Shown here one piece after another: positions 1-9,357 of a DNA stretch of 23,986 bases. The notes under the pieces are model-generated. The model was not told the DNA's origin and searched no databases. It was given only the letters and a program-made list of their open reading frames with translations. The position numbers and the translations under genes were made by a program. The stretch is from Cercophora sp. LCS_1 (taxonomy: Eukaryota; Ascomycota; Sordariomycetes; Sordariales; Lasiosphaeriaceae): assembly GCA_036250225.1 (NCBI GenBank), contig JAPZLL010000093.1, positions 1 to 23,986 on the forward strand. Direction: 5' to 3'. Positions within the stretch are counted from its first letter, which is position 1. Each line of letters begins with the position of its first letter.

Positions 1-31
1 CTGTGGCTTAGTGCCTTGGCACCCCCACCAC

Positions 32-52
32 CACTGCTGCAAAGCAGCAGTG
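32..52. repeat. Perfect short hairpin
   Basis: Arms cactgctgc and gcagcagtg (9 bp each) surround a 3-nt loop (aaa). It lies in a GC-richer patch at the window edge. Function is unknown; it could be part of a transposon end that continues outside the window. Confidence 0.6.
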
Positions 53-770
53 CTGTTAGCCACCAGTTACAGGGCACTGGTAGCTATTAATTCAACAGTA
101 TATAATGGTCAGAGAGTGTCTGTTTATTAATTGAGATTCGGTGGATGGGCTGTTAAATCGTTATGGTCAGTCAATTGTCGAAAAGAGGAGAGGGGGGGAG
201 GGAAGGGGATGTATAATATTTTGTTAATTATATCACGTTGTTTTTAGATCGGAAAGCGCAATACTCAATTGCCAAACATACTTTGGTTGTTGCGAGCCAC
301 TGGTTGGGTAGGAGGGGTAGTTTTATAGATATAAATGGCAATGAGGTAATGGCGATTGACCTCGCTGAAATGCACTCTGCTGTAATCGCAAAACAGCCAC
401 ACTGCCTTTTCGATTCTGCTGGCTGTGCCAAGTTCCGCTTCGATCTGGTGTGCAAGCAATCGCAAAACTCCACCTTTTCCCGCTCGAATGCTGGCGAATT
501 ACCAATTCCGCCTCATCTGTCCCTCGATACAGTACGCCTACGCACGCTAGTAGCTTCAGTACCACACTCCAACAACCAATAAAACAATACGCATTCATTT
601 TCCAAACGCAAACTTTACTTGTAGCGACCCGCGCCCATGCCAAGTTTTGGTCCAAAGAGTTCTATGAAACTCGGCCATCCTCAACACTTCGATAATATAT
701 GCCCTCCCCCATTCCAATTACCGCCTTCGAGACTTAGTAAGATAAAGAAGCGCAATTTTTTTTTCAATCT

Positions 771-800
771 ACCTCATATCCGAACTATTACATATGAGGT
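771..800. repeat. Inverted repeat with 12-nt loop
   Basis: Arms acctcatat and atatgaggt are perfect complements separated by 12 nt. No gene flanks it closely enough to suggest a terminator. It is probably part of decayed repeat sequence. Confidence 0.5.
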
Positions 801-1425
801 TAGTTGCCATTAGCCCCTCCTATACAATAACGGCTATAGAACGCACTACTCCTACCTCGCTAATAGCGGCTATACATTTTCCAGCTGTTATTTTAAGCCC
901 GAAAGCGAGCGTTATTAGTATTGCACGCAGTATAACGTCTATTTGCTAAAGTAGACCCCCGGGACAGGCTGAACTATGTTGCCCAGCGCACTATCGAGGC
1001 ATGAGCAATGGATTGGATAACGGATATTGGCAGTAGTTGGGCTCCAGTAATCCCATTTAACTATATGTTGTTTACTACAATAATTAAATATAATCCCCCT
1101 TCTTTACACTAACCCCTTTACTATAATAACTAACTACCCAATTCAATAGTCAACCACCCCTTTGTCCTATACTACCCTCCACCCCTCCCGTGCCAGGCCC
1201 CATCCACGCAGTACAATCCTTATCCATAGCCCCTATCTGACCACACTGCCTTAGAAATCGATAATACTGCTATATGCTGCAGTTCCGCTTATTCACTTTA
1301 TATACATCCCGCAGAGGGTAACTGGCCGACTTGGTAAATAGCCACTCTAAGAAAAGTTTACTACCTTTACGTACCCACATATCGACTGAGGCATCCTATA
1401 TTCAAGCTTTCCTCTACTACCTTTA

Positions 1426-1565
1426 ATACTTCCTTTTACGTCCTACACCCACAATATTCGATACTACTCTCATTTTTAACCTTATATTGGCAGCCTTGCC
1501 TCGCTTCCGCTAGTATTTGGAGCGCATTTCCCTTTTCCCTCTTTTTAATTATATGGGCTGATTAT
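1426..1565. repeat. Dispersed repeat, copy A (more decayed)
   Basis: This stretch aligns along its length with 18204-18349. Shared blocks include atacttccttttac, tatttggagcgcatttccc and atatgggctga. Many differences are C in the 18204 copy against T here (cttgacc/tttaacc, tcaac/ttaat, gactac/gattat), as expected if this copy has suffered more RIP-type C-to-T change. Related sequence also lies just upstream: cacactgcc followed by gttccgctt occurs near 1243-1290 and near 18145-18195. The element class cannot be told from this piece. Confidence 0.6.
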
Positions 1566-1942
1566 AGCGGTTTATTATTCTATTACTCCTATAGATTAGA
1601 GAGTACTAACTGCCCAGATGAAAATAGACCTAATATTAATTTAGTATTAAAAACAATGCCCTCGTATGTGCTATTACTAGTATCCAGGATTTCCAACTCT
1701 ATAAAATAATACTACAGGGCCTTATTAATAGTAATGTCTCACATAATTACATTTTGTACAAGTACTATAACCGCACTAATAAATCCCGCTCCAACCCTTC
1801 GTTTTCAACTAGTCCAGTATTATTTCCGCATTTTTCCATCTTATAGCAATTAACCCTTGTCTCTTCCGCCTTTTGCCTCAAGGAGTGCCCTAGCTACTTC
1901 GACCAGTTGTTAACCTGGTGTACCTACTGCTTGAACCCCAGT

Positions 1943-1960
1943 GTTATTAATATTAATAAC
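1943..1960. repeat. 18-bp perfect palindrome
   Basis: The sequence gttattaatattaataac equals its own reverse complement. It lies immediately upstream of the C-run quadruplex motif. It may be a by-product of AT-enrichment. Confidence 0.55.
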
Positions 1961-1964
1961 GTTA

Positions 1965-1986
1965 CCCTGCCCCCGCCCCCACCCCC
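1965..1986 (-). other. G-quadruplex motif
   Basis: The plus strand has four C runs of 3, 5, 5 and 5 bases separated by 2, 1 and 1 nt. The minus strand therefore carries G5-N1-G5-N1-G5-N2-G3, a tight canonical quadruplex pattern. It stands out because the surrounding sequence is AT-rich. Confidence 0.6.
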
Positions 1987-2846
1987 GCGGATCTCACTCT
2001 CGCTATTGCTATTATTTATACCAACCAATTGCACAAGGTTAATACCTGGACCCAGTTGGATTTATACTAATGCGCACTGTCAATACGCCCTATATATCTG
2101 GGACTACCTCCCACTCTGTACCTTCTATAAGGATTTCTTCCTGCGCGACTATAACAACAGCACTATCCGGTTTTACTCTATTGCCCTCGTCCACACTATT
2201 TATTATTTCGAAAATTTAATAGTAAGACTATAACCATTATAGATAAAATAGGATAAAAGGTTAGGAAACCTTCCCGCTCTCTGGGCGCTATTAATAATAT
2301 TAATACTGGATATTCACCTAATTGTACCTAGCCTCTATTATATTAGGACTGACTGTCTTGGGAATCCTATTATTAAGGAAGAAACGGAGTGATGCTGCGG
2401 AATATCTCGCCGGTTTTATATATTAGACAGCCAATTTAAGTTGCCGGCTATAGTGTTTGAACCAGTATATTGGGAGGTACAACTAAGCAGTAAGTTAGTA
2501 AACCAAAGGCTGGCGTAGTAATGGAATGAGGGTTAGTAACCTCAGTAAGGCAGTTGGGTATATTATAATAGATGAAGCCCAGAGTTTCTTTATATCCAAG
2601 GAGGCATATTGGGAGTGGAATAGGGATATTGGGAAGGTTTAATAGCGCTGGTCCCAAGTGGTCTGGGGACAAGCTTTATGAGCTTTCCGCTTAAGTGCAT
2701 ATACTGTTCTATATATCTGGGGGAACTCAAATTGCGCGGGCTATATGGGCTGGATAGGTTAATACTCGTACTGCAGAAAGTCTCCTCCAGGGGGCTCAAT
2801 CAGGTCCTAAGAATGGTGAAGAGACTGGGCGCACTTATTAATATAT

Positions 2847-2867
2847 AAAGTCTATTTAATAGACTTT
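2847..2867. repeat. Short perfect inverted repeat
   Basis: Arms aaagtctat and atagacttt (9 bp each) are separated by tta. It lies in AT-rich DNA with no gene next to it. Confidence 0.5.
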
Positions 2868-3640
2868 TATACAGTCTGGTAAAACTAGGGCCGAAATAGG
2901 GGAGGGCTATATAATTGGCTTACGGGTTAGTATAACTTGAGGCTATTAATTAAGGCAGTGTAGTAGTATTTTTATTGGATATTGGGGGCGGGGATTGGAT
3001 AATGCTCGTTACTACTAAGCCTGAGTGGCGCTCGCTCATTACAAAAGCGAATAAGACTGTAAAATACCTTATAGAAACTGTTGTTCGTTATATATATTAT
3101 TAATCCCATTACGGATAGTTATTTTTATTAATACTACTATAACCGCAAATTACTCCCTATTAAATATAGTATTGAATGCCTCTTTGCCCACTTCGCTCAG
3201 ACCATTTTCTCGCCTGGCGTATTAGCCACTTTTTGGATAAGTGCATTACAAGCCGGCTCCTTCTCGTCTATAATACTAATATTGGAACCTTAACCTTAGA
3301 GAGCATTACAAGCAAGTTAATATGTTCCTCGCTGTATTATAGTCCCATAGTGTAAGTCCAAAGAAGAGGAAGGTACCAGATGTTGCTAATAATGCGGGCT
3401 CTCAATACAATAATCTATTATACAGTGACATTGGGGATAGTAGTCAGACGGACAGTGGGCTACCTACCTAAGAGGAACCTAAGTTGGGGTCGGTTGAGAA
3501 AGAGGCAATGGGCGAACGACGAAGAGGCGCGAGATAGCGTTGTTCAGAAGAGGGGGAAGGTCGAGCTAGGTGTTACTGTGTGATATAGGTCTGTTGTTCT
3601 GGATAAGATCCTCCGAGGGCAACCAGTAGGGAGAACCTAT

Positions 3641-4282
3641 TCTATATCGCCCAAGGCTCCAATTGTGTGAAATGTAGCTTTCGGGTGAAGAGGTGCCATG
3701 CTAGAAGGGAAGTGAGAGTGAAGGGCACAATTAGTTGCAGTGGTTAGAGACCTGCAACCAAGGGGCAGACGCAGCGAGGATTTGACAGCGGAGGGCAGTG
3801 CAGGACAATGGGAATCCCCTACACCCGGGCTGAACTTGCCAAAGCACATACAGTCTAGTCTGCACATAAGCATTAGAGGTATAACGATAATTTTACTTTA
3901 CCGATCAAAATGGCCGTTCCCACACAAATTTGTATGGCACAGAAGCATAACCCCCCCCCCCCCCCATTGGCATTATTGCAACGATTCTGGCTTAGTCACC
4001 ATACCAATCGTTGAACCCAGAGGGCCAGCCCCTAAACCCCTGAATTCCACCCTCCAACAACCCCCGAATTCCTCCCCAGAAACGGCTGTCACGGCGGATC
4101 CATTCCAACGCCTTTGCGCCGGCCACACGCTTTTTCGTGGCTTTTCGCATTCAATTCGCGCGTTTCTGGACTTGAGAAACCTGTGTTTTCGGCGCCAAAT
4201 CGCTTCGTCCCCTCCGGTTTCCACCAGCTGCTCCGCGGCCAGCGCCGTAGGTGTTGCGCCTCGCTGCGAGCCTTGCCGATCG
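3641..4282. other. GC-richer interval, no gene recognised
   Basis: This interval is richer in GC than the DNA to its left and lies beyond the C-terminal end of the minus-strand PD-(D/E)XK-like pseudogene. Long frames exist on both strands but they overlap, start at non-ATG codons and have no domain I recognise. It may hold trailing sequence of the same transposed or duplicated unit. Confidence 0.4.
3951..3965 (+). repeat. C15 homopolymer
   Basis: Fifteen consecutive C bases. Length is likely polymorphic and may contain sequencing error. Confidence 0.85.
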
Positions 4283-5643
4283 TCAAAGCGTGCTGGGCTC
4301 CGGGGTGGGGCCTGCTGCGAAGCTAGGCTCTGGTTCCTCCTAAGGGCCAGAGTCCATAGCCTCGTCGGAATCGGAGCCCCCGTCCTGCTCCACGTCTGCC
4401 GCCTCTGGCTCATCGGCCGCCATAGCAACAGACCGACGTACCCTTATATTTGCCTCCTAGATGAACGTATCGCAATAGTATTGCGCCAAATCCCTCGCGT
4501 TTCTAAAAGCCCCAATGCCGGCAATGCAAGTCTCAAGGTCGTTTGTCAGAACATAAGCTCTAACCTGGGTTATGTGGTACTCTAGCTGTCCCCCTGGGTT
4601 GGTTGGTACTGTGATATAGTGGGCATAGAGCCTGAGCATACTAGTATAATAGTTTGAGCTATAGGTATAAGCGTTACTATTATATATGGGCTCCTCTTTA
4701 CCGTAGTTCTATAAAATATATATAGCACGCGCTCTATATATTCCGTTATAGCATACCTGTTGCTTTAATACATCTACAACTCTATTTGGTCCCTTGACCT
4801 CGAGGAAGAAATTCGGCACTACTAGAACGGCTATATGCTTTGTGGGGATAATGAAAGGATAGATATATCCCTTGGGGTCCCTAATTTCCTGGTTGAGATC
4901 CCCAATGCGGGCTCCATCGAAAAAGTCTGGTTTGGGCCTAACCACGTCCTTATAGCTAGATATAAGAGGTATAAATTTAATAAAGAGAATATTCTGCTTA
5001 TTGGGGATTTTGACATTTCTATAGAAAATGGGAATAATGGTGGCTATAATATTATTCTCAGATACAATATCGTTGTCGTCCCTCTTTTAGAAGTCTTTAA
5101 AATCGCTTTTTCCAAACCAAAATAGTAATAATAAGGCCCGCAATTGCAAAAGTCGCGCGGAATCCTCCTTAATATTTTTTGGCTTCGACCTTTAACCCCT
5201 AATATATATGTTGTGGTCGGCAAAATATATTTCGAACTCACAGCTATATGCGGATATTTTTCTACCCCCGCCCGGTTCTATAGGGGAACAACTAGAAGAC
5301 ATTCTATTACTTGGTTTGCGGTACTAATAGCAATTAGTCAATCATCACCTCGGGTGCTATGCGGCTATACCCCTCGAAAATGGTAGAGATCTGGACTACT
5401 GCGTCTTGCAAACCGGCCAAAATCCTTTGCGTGCACTGCGGGTACTGGGGGCTTCAGCACAGGTCGAGGTTTGTTCCGCTGGTCAATTTCTCGCAATGTA
5501 CCAGGTGTGAGGGGGACCTTGGATAGGTTGTCCCAGAACGCTAGTGAAGGGTGGAAAGGACGTCGGACTCTAGGCTTCTTCCTGGGACCGTGCGGCTGCG
5601 GACCGTCCGCGCCCGGTCTCTTTCGATTCTGCTGCATCGCCAT
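4283..5643 (-). pseudogene. Decayed PD-(D/E)XK-like multicopy fungal protein
   Basis: The ATG is at 5643. The N-terminal part (to about 5365) has a basic start followed by the motif FWDNLSK...TLREIDQRN and then FARRSSPDLYHFRG, which I recognise as the head of a large multicopy family of fungal hypothetical proteins. A frameshift follows, and one different frame then runs from about 5265 to 4283. It holds RPKPDFFDG, the nuclease-like PNFFLEVKG (D...ExK pattern), QQVCY, NYGKEEP, YTYSSNYYT and AFRNARDLAQ, then an acidic tail. Stops interrupt this frame at 5192, 5087, 4709, 4457 and 4340. Four of the five sit at codons where CAA or CAG is expected (DF-stop-KR, L-stop-NYG, I-stop-EAN, P-stop-EEP), which points to RIP. 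The TGA at 4283 is a plausible original end. Family membership comes from memory of related sequences; the nuclease fold is inferred from motif spacing. Confidence 0.72.
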
Positions 5644-5705
5644 GAGGGGTGACTGAGGCCAGGAGGGGGCGCAGGGAGGTTCTAGAGGTTGTGTTCGACG
5701 ATTGT

Positions 5706-5785
5706 CTTTGAGTTGTACCTCAGGAGGAACTCGGCCGTCTTTAAGTTGTGCCTTAGGAGGAACTCGGCCGCCTTTGAGTTGTTGC
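5706..5785 (-). repeat. 33-bp minisatellite encoding an 11-residue repeat
   Basis: About two and a half direct units start at 5706, 5739 and 5772. On the minus strand they read QLKGGRVPPKA, QLKDGRVPPEV and QLKDNRRTQPL. The array lies exactly at the junction between the end of the protease homology of the retroelement and the start of the PD-(D/E)XK-like pseudogene. Confidence 0.7.
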
Positions 5786-7024
5786 CGCGTCTTGTCTGCG
5801 GTTAGACTTTGCACGGGCTAACGCCCCCATTCCAGCACGGTTCCGGCGACTGTCGTCGGCGACCTTGAATCCAATCGGCTCGACCAGGGTGTGCAGCTCG
5901 GTAAACCACTTCAAGTGGTTGAACGTCGACGATGAGGTTCCGGTATCGAGTAGCACTGCGTCGGCGGTGATGGTCTGCGACTTTGTTGCCTTTACCTCGT
6001 TGCAGGGGAGGCTCTTCGGCTTCGGCGACTGGTCAAGCAGCGGTAGGCGCACGTTCTTCTGCTCATCAAGTAGAACAGAGCCCAGGCCAGAGGAAAACAA
6101 CAAGTTCGAACTGCTTGCCTGTATTGATTTTGATCGAGCACTGGAGTGAAGTAGACCGTTGGAATTGTATGTTAGCGGAACTACGGTTGATCCGCTGCAG
6201 TTCTTCTTCTCGGCAGCTTCTTTCTTCTAGCGCCAGGCCTCCGGAGCTTTCTCCGGATTGCACCACCAACAAATCTTGGCTAGATCCTTCGGCGCGTGAT
6301 GGCCACACTCGCGATGTGTTTGGTCAGCCCACATCCGCTTGGAGTAGACGGTGCAGGTAACTAGGAGCCTCTTGTTATTCTTTAACTGTGTAGAGACTCC
6401 TCCACCCTGCTTCCTTACGTCGATATTCACCATCGCGGGGTGCATCTCTTCCTCTCTCGAGATCCGTGATAGTTCGGCCATCATCTTCTCCCACGTGAGA
6501 TCGCCTTGCTCGTAGTCTCGCTTCCAGAAATCGTGATTGCGGGAGTGAGATTCGCAGAGGCCGTTTAGCAACGAAGAGAGATATACGTCCTCCATCGAGA
6601 CCTTCACTTGCTCAAGGCGTTGGTGCAGCTGCGCCGCTCTGCTGACGTAGGCGATGGTGGAGGTGAAGTTGAACTCATAGAGCATATTGGCGATGGAGCT
6701 CTTGGTTGTGCTCGGAACGGAGAGTTTGGCCGTCTCAAAGGTGACCTTGGGGTTCTTTTCCTCCATGGTCCAGCCGTTCGCCTCCATCAACTTCCTGACT
6801 TTCGGATCTTGAAGCGATTGTAGGAGCGAATAGGTCGCAATGGCTCGGTCCTTCTGCCATTGGATTCGCTCGTTCGAGTCTGTCGGCTCCGGTATATCCT
6901 TTTCAATGTAGTCGATTAGGCTGGAGGCGCCGAGGCTGGTTCGCACCATGGCGGACCAGTAGGGGAGGTCCTCCTCGCTGCGGAGGATGGGAATCTTCAT
7001 GTCGGCCATCTTCATATCGGCCAT
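5753..7024 (-). pseudogene. Copia-type Gag-protease remnant
   Basis: Translation from the ATG at 7024 gives a Copia-type Gag (UBN2/gag-polypeptide type). It starts with a short MADMK duplication, then the conserved LPYWSAMVRTSL segment, a helical core containing LLQSLQ and LLNGLCESH, and a Cys/His-rich patch (CGHHAPKDLAKICWWC). A single TAG at 6227 interrupts the frame. Reading on in the same frame reaches an aspartic-protease motif, AVLLDTGTSSSTFNH, near 5960. Protease homology fades near 5815, where a frameshift leads into the 33-bp minisatellite. Integrase, reverse transcriptase and RNase H are absent, so the element is truncated. The single stop could be a mutation or a Gag-Pol recoding site; with the rest of Pol missing, mutation is more likely. 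Confidence 0.75.
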
Positions 7025-7093
7025 CAAGGCAACTATGACTTGTTCCCGTGTTCTGTCGAAGAGCTATGCGAGGAATCGTGCGACGGTATCGAG

Positions 7094-7175
7094 GAGATCG
7101 AGGTTGGGGTCTTCGAGGCGATCGAGGTCGGGGTCTTTGAGGAGATCGAGGTCGGGGTCTTTGAGGCGATCGGTT
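7094..7175 (-). repeat. 27-bp tandem repeat in retroelement leader
   Basis: About three units of a pattern like gaggcgatcgaggtcggggt plus a short tail repeat every 27 bp, with one or two substitutions each. On the minus strand one frame encodes a nine-residue repeat (KDPDLDLL/KDPDLDRL/EDPNLDLL). Confidence 0.7.
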
Positions 7176-7378
7176 CTCAATCGATCGGCAAAGGGTCTTG
7201 AGATCAGGGCTTCGGCAATCGTATCGACGACGAATTCGACGACGGCCGGTAAGACAACAAGTATTACCGTTACCAGCAAAAGCCTGGTAATCAGGTGAAG
7301 TAAAGGCATGCAATTTGGTGATGTGTACGCTTTTCCAGGGGCCCTCTGGCGTTTTGCCTGGATCGTAATCGTTGCGTC

Positions 7379-7530
7379 AGGGGGCCTGTTCCGGCCGTTG
7401 TGCCCCGCGCAAAACAAGGTTCGATGGCGTAGGGGCTTTCCAGCCGTTGTGCCTAGCCACAAACAGTCAAAAAAATCGATGGCGTAGGGGCTTTTCAGCC
7501 GATGTGCCTAGCCAAAAACCGTCGGAATCG
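7379..7530. repeat. 55-bp tandem repeat in retroelement leader
   Basis: Two clear units begin with tcgatggcgtaggggctt at 7421 and 7476 (period 55 bp). A partial, more diverged unit precedes them near 7390 (ccggccgttgtgcc against ccagccgttgtgcc). They sit between LTR and Gag and may be transcriptional or packaging sequences of the element. Confidence 0.65.
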
Positions 7531-7654
7531 CTCGGCAAGGTCGGTAAACCTTCGACCTCTGTGCCAAGCCTACCGCTTCCGATCGTGGTGATAGCCTCAA
7601 GCTAATAACGAACGTGATAATGCAGCGGAAAACAGCGCAAGAGGGATCATAACC

Positions 7655-7853
7655 TGTTGCACCGCATGAGTGAAAAGAAATGGAAAGGTTGTTGTTCCAT
7701 TCTGTCATGAAACGAATGAGGAATCTGCAGCCTAAATAGGCCTGCAGGTGGCAACAAGTGTGAGGAAGTGGCGCTAGCTGTGGAGAGGTGGTCTGCCGCT
7801 CTGTGGCGGGCCTGACTCGGACCGAGTCAGGCCCGAGTCAGGCCCCTGCAACA
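7655..7853 (-). mobile_element. Predicted 5' LTR of the Copia-type element
   Basis: On the minus strand the segment begins TGTTGCA and ends TGCAACA, a perfect 7-bp inverted terminal pair starting with TG and ending with CA; length is 199 bp. It lies upstream of the Gag frame in the right orientation. Inside are a 13-bp-arm palindrome (7808-7834) and a TATA-like CTATTTAG near 7732-7739 flanked by CTGCAG. No second LTR is seen, consistent with truncation of the element near 5800, so target-site duplication cannot be checked. Confidence 0.6.
7808..7846. repeat. Near-perfect palindrome plus third arm copy
   Basis: The arm gggcctgactcgg (7808-7820) and its exact complement (7822-7834) are separated by one base. 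A further gagtcaggccc follows directly. It lies in the U3-like part of the predicted LTR and could be a binding site for a dimeric factor. Confidence 0.7.
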
Positions 7854-8207
7854 CTTTGTGAAGCCTCCAGTGAGAAAAACAACTTCTCGCGTTCCCTCCT
7901 CTCCCTCAAGCATGCCATTCCGCCATGACAGACCAGTTCTTGAAGATAATTGAGGAAAACCCTATTGGGAGAGGCCTTGGTGCCTTCCGCGCCTCGTTCG
8001 GCGCCATCTGTGAAGGCGCAAGCATATCCCGCGCTCCAGACGCGGTCGAGCGACTTAGCCATTAGGGTAAGATAATCAGCTTCGTCCCCGATATGAGCCT
8101 CTGACCCTAACATGGGTGTAGACCTCCAGAACCTCACCCTTATCCTTCTTTCAAATCTATAAATCCTTCCTACATTTTGCCTGCTCCGTTCCAGCGGCCG
8201 TAGCGAG
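7854..8207. other. Unassigned interval with an open minus-strand frame
   Basis: A minus-strand frame without an ATG-supported domain runs through this interval and into the LTR, overlapping the FunK1 pseudogene at its upper end. Its translation (for example GDEADYLTLMAKSLDRVW) is not recognised. Because it extends through two unrelated elements it is probably fortuitous. A tctataaatcc TATA-like word at about 8156 precedes the FunK1 remnant. Confidence 0.35.
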
Positions 8208-8833
8208 AGCCTCTTCAGCGATCTCTCGAGACTCCCTTCCGCCGTTAGCTCCAACGACTTCGACTTTGACCGAATTAAACCTCTCTTACTTATTGCCCTT
8301 ACCGATGATCCTAATGATGCGCTCATCTGGAAAGAAGTCTATAATGCTATTACCGAATCCACCCCGCCTCCCCGACCGATTGTATCTTTACTTTAATAAA
8401 CCCCATGGCTGTGCAATACAAGCAGCTTTGCGAATTCTTCTGAACATTACAAGTATGTGGATACCGTATTAAAAGAGGAGTTCGGCCCCTTGTATGTTGG
8501 GCTCCGCGATTTCCACAAGACATTTTTCGGAGGCGTTATAGGTCTTGAGACTATGTCCAAAGCCGTTTTCAAAAAGTATATGCAAGGCAATAATCCACTC
8601 TTTCATATAGAGGGGGATTGGCGAGGGTGGTCGGAAAATGCAGACCAGGATTGTGTCTTGGGCTGGTTTGCGGATTTGAGCGAGAAGCTAGCGATATTTA
8701 TAGGGGACTATAAATTTATTTTAATATATCGACGAAGGCTGCTAGTATAGCCCAATAAACTAATCCAGGGCTCAATTGTAGAATATAAATTGGATATTGG
8801 TTTTGTGGACAACCCCAAGGCTGGAAAAGATTT
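8208..8833 (+). pseudogene. FunK1-family (fungal kinase-like) N-terminal remnant
   Basis: One plus-strand frame carries the pre-kinase region typical of FunK1 / Sgk2-like fungal proteins. It reads SSNDFDFDRIKPLL, AITESTPPPRP, then TPWL.NTSSFANSSEHYKYVD, LKEEFGPLYVGL, a stretch ending GWFADLSEKL, and finally KLDIGFVDNPKAGKD at 8829. Two consecutive stops (TAA TAA, 8394-8399) sit where the family has a QQ pair before TPWL, and a TAG at 8748 sits where it has Q before PN. All three are CA-to-TA changes, the RIP signature. The kinase domain proper is missing because homology ends at 8831, directly before a TGTTACGG sequence. The upstream limit is uncertain: the frame is open from about 8163 but no start codon is clear. 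Confidence 0.75.
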
Positions 8834-9357
8834 TGTTACGGCCTGCTCCAGGTACACCGAGGTGAGCCTGGTAAAGACAGATCGCAAGAGCGGACAGGGT
8901 CCAATGCTCTAGGTGGGGTGGGTGCAAGGTGACTGAGTGAAGGCTAGTACAACTCTCGAAGGGGTGATACACTGTCAAGCAGATCGTAGACTCCAAGGTC
9001 CCGGACGATGGGTCTCACTGAGCGATGCTCAAGAACAATGTATTGCTAGCGTGAGGAACCAGGGGTCCCTCACTCCATCGCGGGCACGATGATAGTTTCT
9101 ATACTACTGGTAATGACAGGTATCTCCGTACTCTGCTCATCGTGCTCTCTGTGCTCTCTGGTGATCCAGGAGAGCAGGGTGAGCCTCATCCTGACCGCTC
9201 TCCGTGCTCACTCAAACCCCGGGTGAGCATGGTGAGCAGTCCGTGCTAATCACCGTGCTCGCACTGTTGTCCGCACCGTGGCGACTGCGGGGGTATGTCG
9301 GCCCGCGCCGACCATTGGCGTGACGGCGCCCATTCGGGCGGCCCGCAGGTCGTCACA
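8834..9357. mobile_element. Possible solo LTR interrupting the FunK1 remnant
   Basis: The segment starts TGTTACGGCC and ends GGTCGTCACA, so its ends are imperfect inverted repeats (8 of 10) of TG...CA type. The left end coincides exactly with the loss of FunK1 homology. Inside are several short inverted and direct repeats of gtgctc/gagcac words between about 9138 and 9265, and a GC-rich right part. The flanking pentamers (gattt and ctatc) do not match, and FunK1 homology does not resume to the right, so a simple solo-LTR insertion is not proven. Confidence 0.35.

Larger units (their letters stand above)
1..1425. other. AT-rich gene-poor repeat-derived region
   Basis: No convincing gene is visible. 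Reading frames here are short, overlap on both strands and mostly lack ATG starts. Short stretches resemble other parts of the window: the segment near 427-450 (gtgccaagttccgcttc) recurs near 18177, and that near 603-632 (ccaaacgcaaa...agcgacccg) recurs near 21602 with substitutions. The region looks like decayed repeat DNA. Two clean inverted repeats are listed separately. Confidence 0.6.
1566..3640. other. AT-rich region without recognisable genes
   Basis: Both strands are broken by frequent TAA and TAG codons. The longest frames (for example near 1907-2233 and 2448-2799) lack ATG starts or any recognisable domain. The stretch is dense in TA and TAATA words, typical of sequence heavily mutated by RIP. 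I see no tRNA or rRNA. Palindromes and a G-quadruplex motif are listed separately. Confidence 0.55.
7025..7654 (-). other. Retroelement untranslated leader
   Basis: This is the region between the predicted 5' LTR and the Gag ATG. It carries two tandem-repeat arrays and a small open frame (7309 to 7064, 81 residues from an ATG). That frame has a hydrophobic N-terminal half (LLLVTVILVVLPAVVEFVV) and ends in KDPDLD-type nonapeptide repeats. The frame is not recognised and may be fortuitous. The sequence directly after the LTR (GGTTATGATCCC on the minus strand) is in the position of a primer-binding site; I have not matched it to a tRNA. Confidence 0.5.

Noticed and set aside
3740..4585. 281-codon plus-strand open frame
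   Set aside because: It starts at a non-ATG codon, reads through the C15 tract, and runs antisense to the recognisable PD-(D/E)XK-like pseudogene.
7838..8326. 162-codon minus-strand frame
   Set aside because: It crosses from the predicted LTR into the antisense of the FunK1 remnant, two unrelated sequences, so it is probably fortuitous.
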